Below, piece by piece: positions 63,876 through 64,000 of a DNA stretch of 64,000 bases (the first letter of the stretch is position 1; each line of letters begins with the position of its first letter). The translations under genes and the position numbers were made by a program. Under the pieces are notes generated by a model that searched no databases, was not told the origin of the DNA, and saw only the letters and a program-made list of their open reading frames with translations. Origin of the DNA: Bombella mellum (lineage in GTDB: Bacteria; Pseudomonadota; Alphaproteobacteria; Acetobacterales; Acetobacteraceae); NCBI RefSeq assembly GCF_014048465.1, contig NZ_PDLY01000002.1, positions 124,001-188,000 of the forward strand. Direction: 5' to 3'.

Positions 63876-64000
63876 ACGGCCAGCCGTGTGAAGAGACGCC
63901 TTGTGTTGGCCTGAGTGACCTCCACCAGCCGTTCACCCGTCAGACCACGCTCTTCAGCCAGCCGGGCTGCCGTATGCACGACATAGCCCGGCGTGTTCGG
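63872..64000 (-). CDS. tatD: C-terminal end of TatD-family hydrolase (partial)
   Basis: The last 42 residues of a protein entering from the right edge. Tyr-Val near the start, LAEERGLTGERLVEVTQANTRRLF and a short end match the C-terminus of TatD-family metal-dependent DNases (the xxTxxNxxRLF motif). Its stop overlaps the start of the MBL-fold gene by 4 bases, a common pairing in this class. Confidence 0.8.
   Translation of the reverse strand, partial: PNTPGYVVHTAARLAEERGLTGERLVEVTQANTRRLFTRLAV

Noticed and set aside
1-64000. Mobile elements, prophage, CRISPR, toxin-antitoxin or defence islands
   Set aside because: No transposase, integrase, terminal inverted repeats, spaced short repeats or known defence genes were seen. 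Gene content is core metabolism and envelope biogenesis.
1-64000. tRNA or rRNA genes
   Set aside because: No cloverleaf-like sequence with the conserved GGTTCGAATCC-type T-arm was seen in the intergenic gaps, though a covariance search would be decisive.

Overview
This 64 kb window is a dense, mostly housekeeping stretch of chromosome from an acetic acid bacterium (Acetobacteraceae, Alphaproteobacteria). The clearest sign is two back-to-back copies of sldBA, the membrane PQQ-dependent polyol dehydrogenase typical of Gluconobacter-like oxidative bacteria. Supporting signs are a 1515-residue SMC, an alphaproteobacterial-type glutamate-cysteine ligase, FrmAB formaldehyde detoxification and LpxK/WaaA/LpxL lipid A genes. 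The DNA is moderately GC-rich by eye. I cannot assign a genus with confidence (the Gluconobacter/Asaia/Bombella-Saccharibacter side of the family seems likely). No rRNA, tRNA, CRISPR array, insertion sequence or prophage was seen, and no gene-free stretch exceeds about 250 bases.

Layout: 1-6 kb has hisI, the convergent frmAB formaldehyde-oxidation pair, a bestrophin-like channel, CarD, an SDR oxidoreductase and YceI. 6-12.4 kb (minus strand) is tamA-tamB. 12.6-18.3 kb (plus) is plsC, then the conserved miaB-phoH-ybeY-corC cluster and a DsbA-like oxidoreductase. 18.3-24 kb holds smc, a metallophosphoesterase and chorismate mutase. 24.1-29.4 kb is the tandem sldB1A1-sldB2A2 duplication. 29.5-32.8 kb has a small conserved-looking gene, pyrE, murI and a polyprenyl diphosphate synthase. 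32.9-36 kb is nrdA-nrdB with a candidate NrdR box pair upstream. 36-38 kb is fabI-aroC. 38.3-41.5 kb is the waaA-lpxK-lpxL lipid A operon, followed by an orphan gene. 42-45 kb has an LpoA-like lipoprotein divergent from rsmI, then lolA and gshA. 46.7-51.3 kb has rsmE, ubiA and two MFS transporters. 51.4-54.9 kb is the YfgM-bamB-der cluster. 55-60.8 kb (minus) holds pyrC, a GT9 glycosyltransferase, dnaQ, coaE, aroE, an N-formylglutamate amidohydrolase and a TlpA-like protein. 60.8-64 kb has argH plus an LptM-like lipoprotein, an orphan gene, and a PhnP-like metallohydrolase with the C-terminus of TatD.

A strong theme is envelope construction: TamAB, BamB/YfgM, LolA, the LpoA-like protein, LptM, WaaA/LpxK/LpxL, PlsC, FabI and MurI. 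This suits a bacterium whose energy metabolism runs through periplasmic quinoproteins feeding the ubiquinone pool (IspB and UbiA are both here). Many genes are packed with 1-11 base stop/start overlaps.

The most notable features are the tandem sldBA duplication with one diverged segment, a perfect in-frame 99-bp tandem repeat in tamB, a candidate NrdR operator pair upstream of a ribonucleotide reductase with no visible ATP-cone, a probable leaderless carD transcript, long SMC arms, and two divergent gene pairs whose start codons nearly touch or overlap. I did not find a convincing new multi-gene system.
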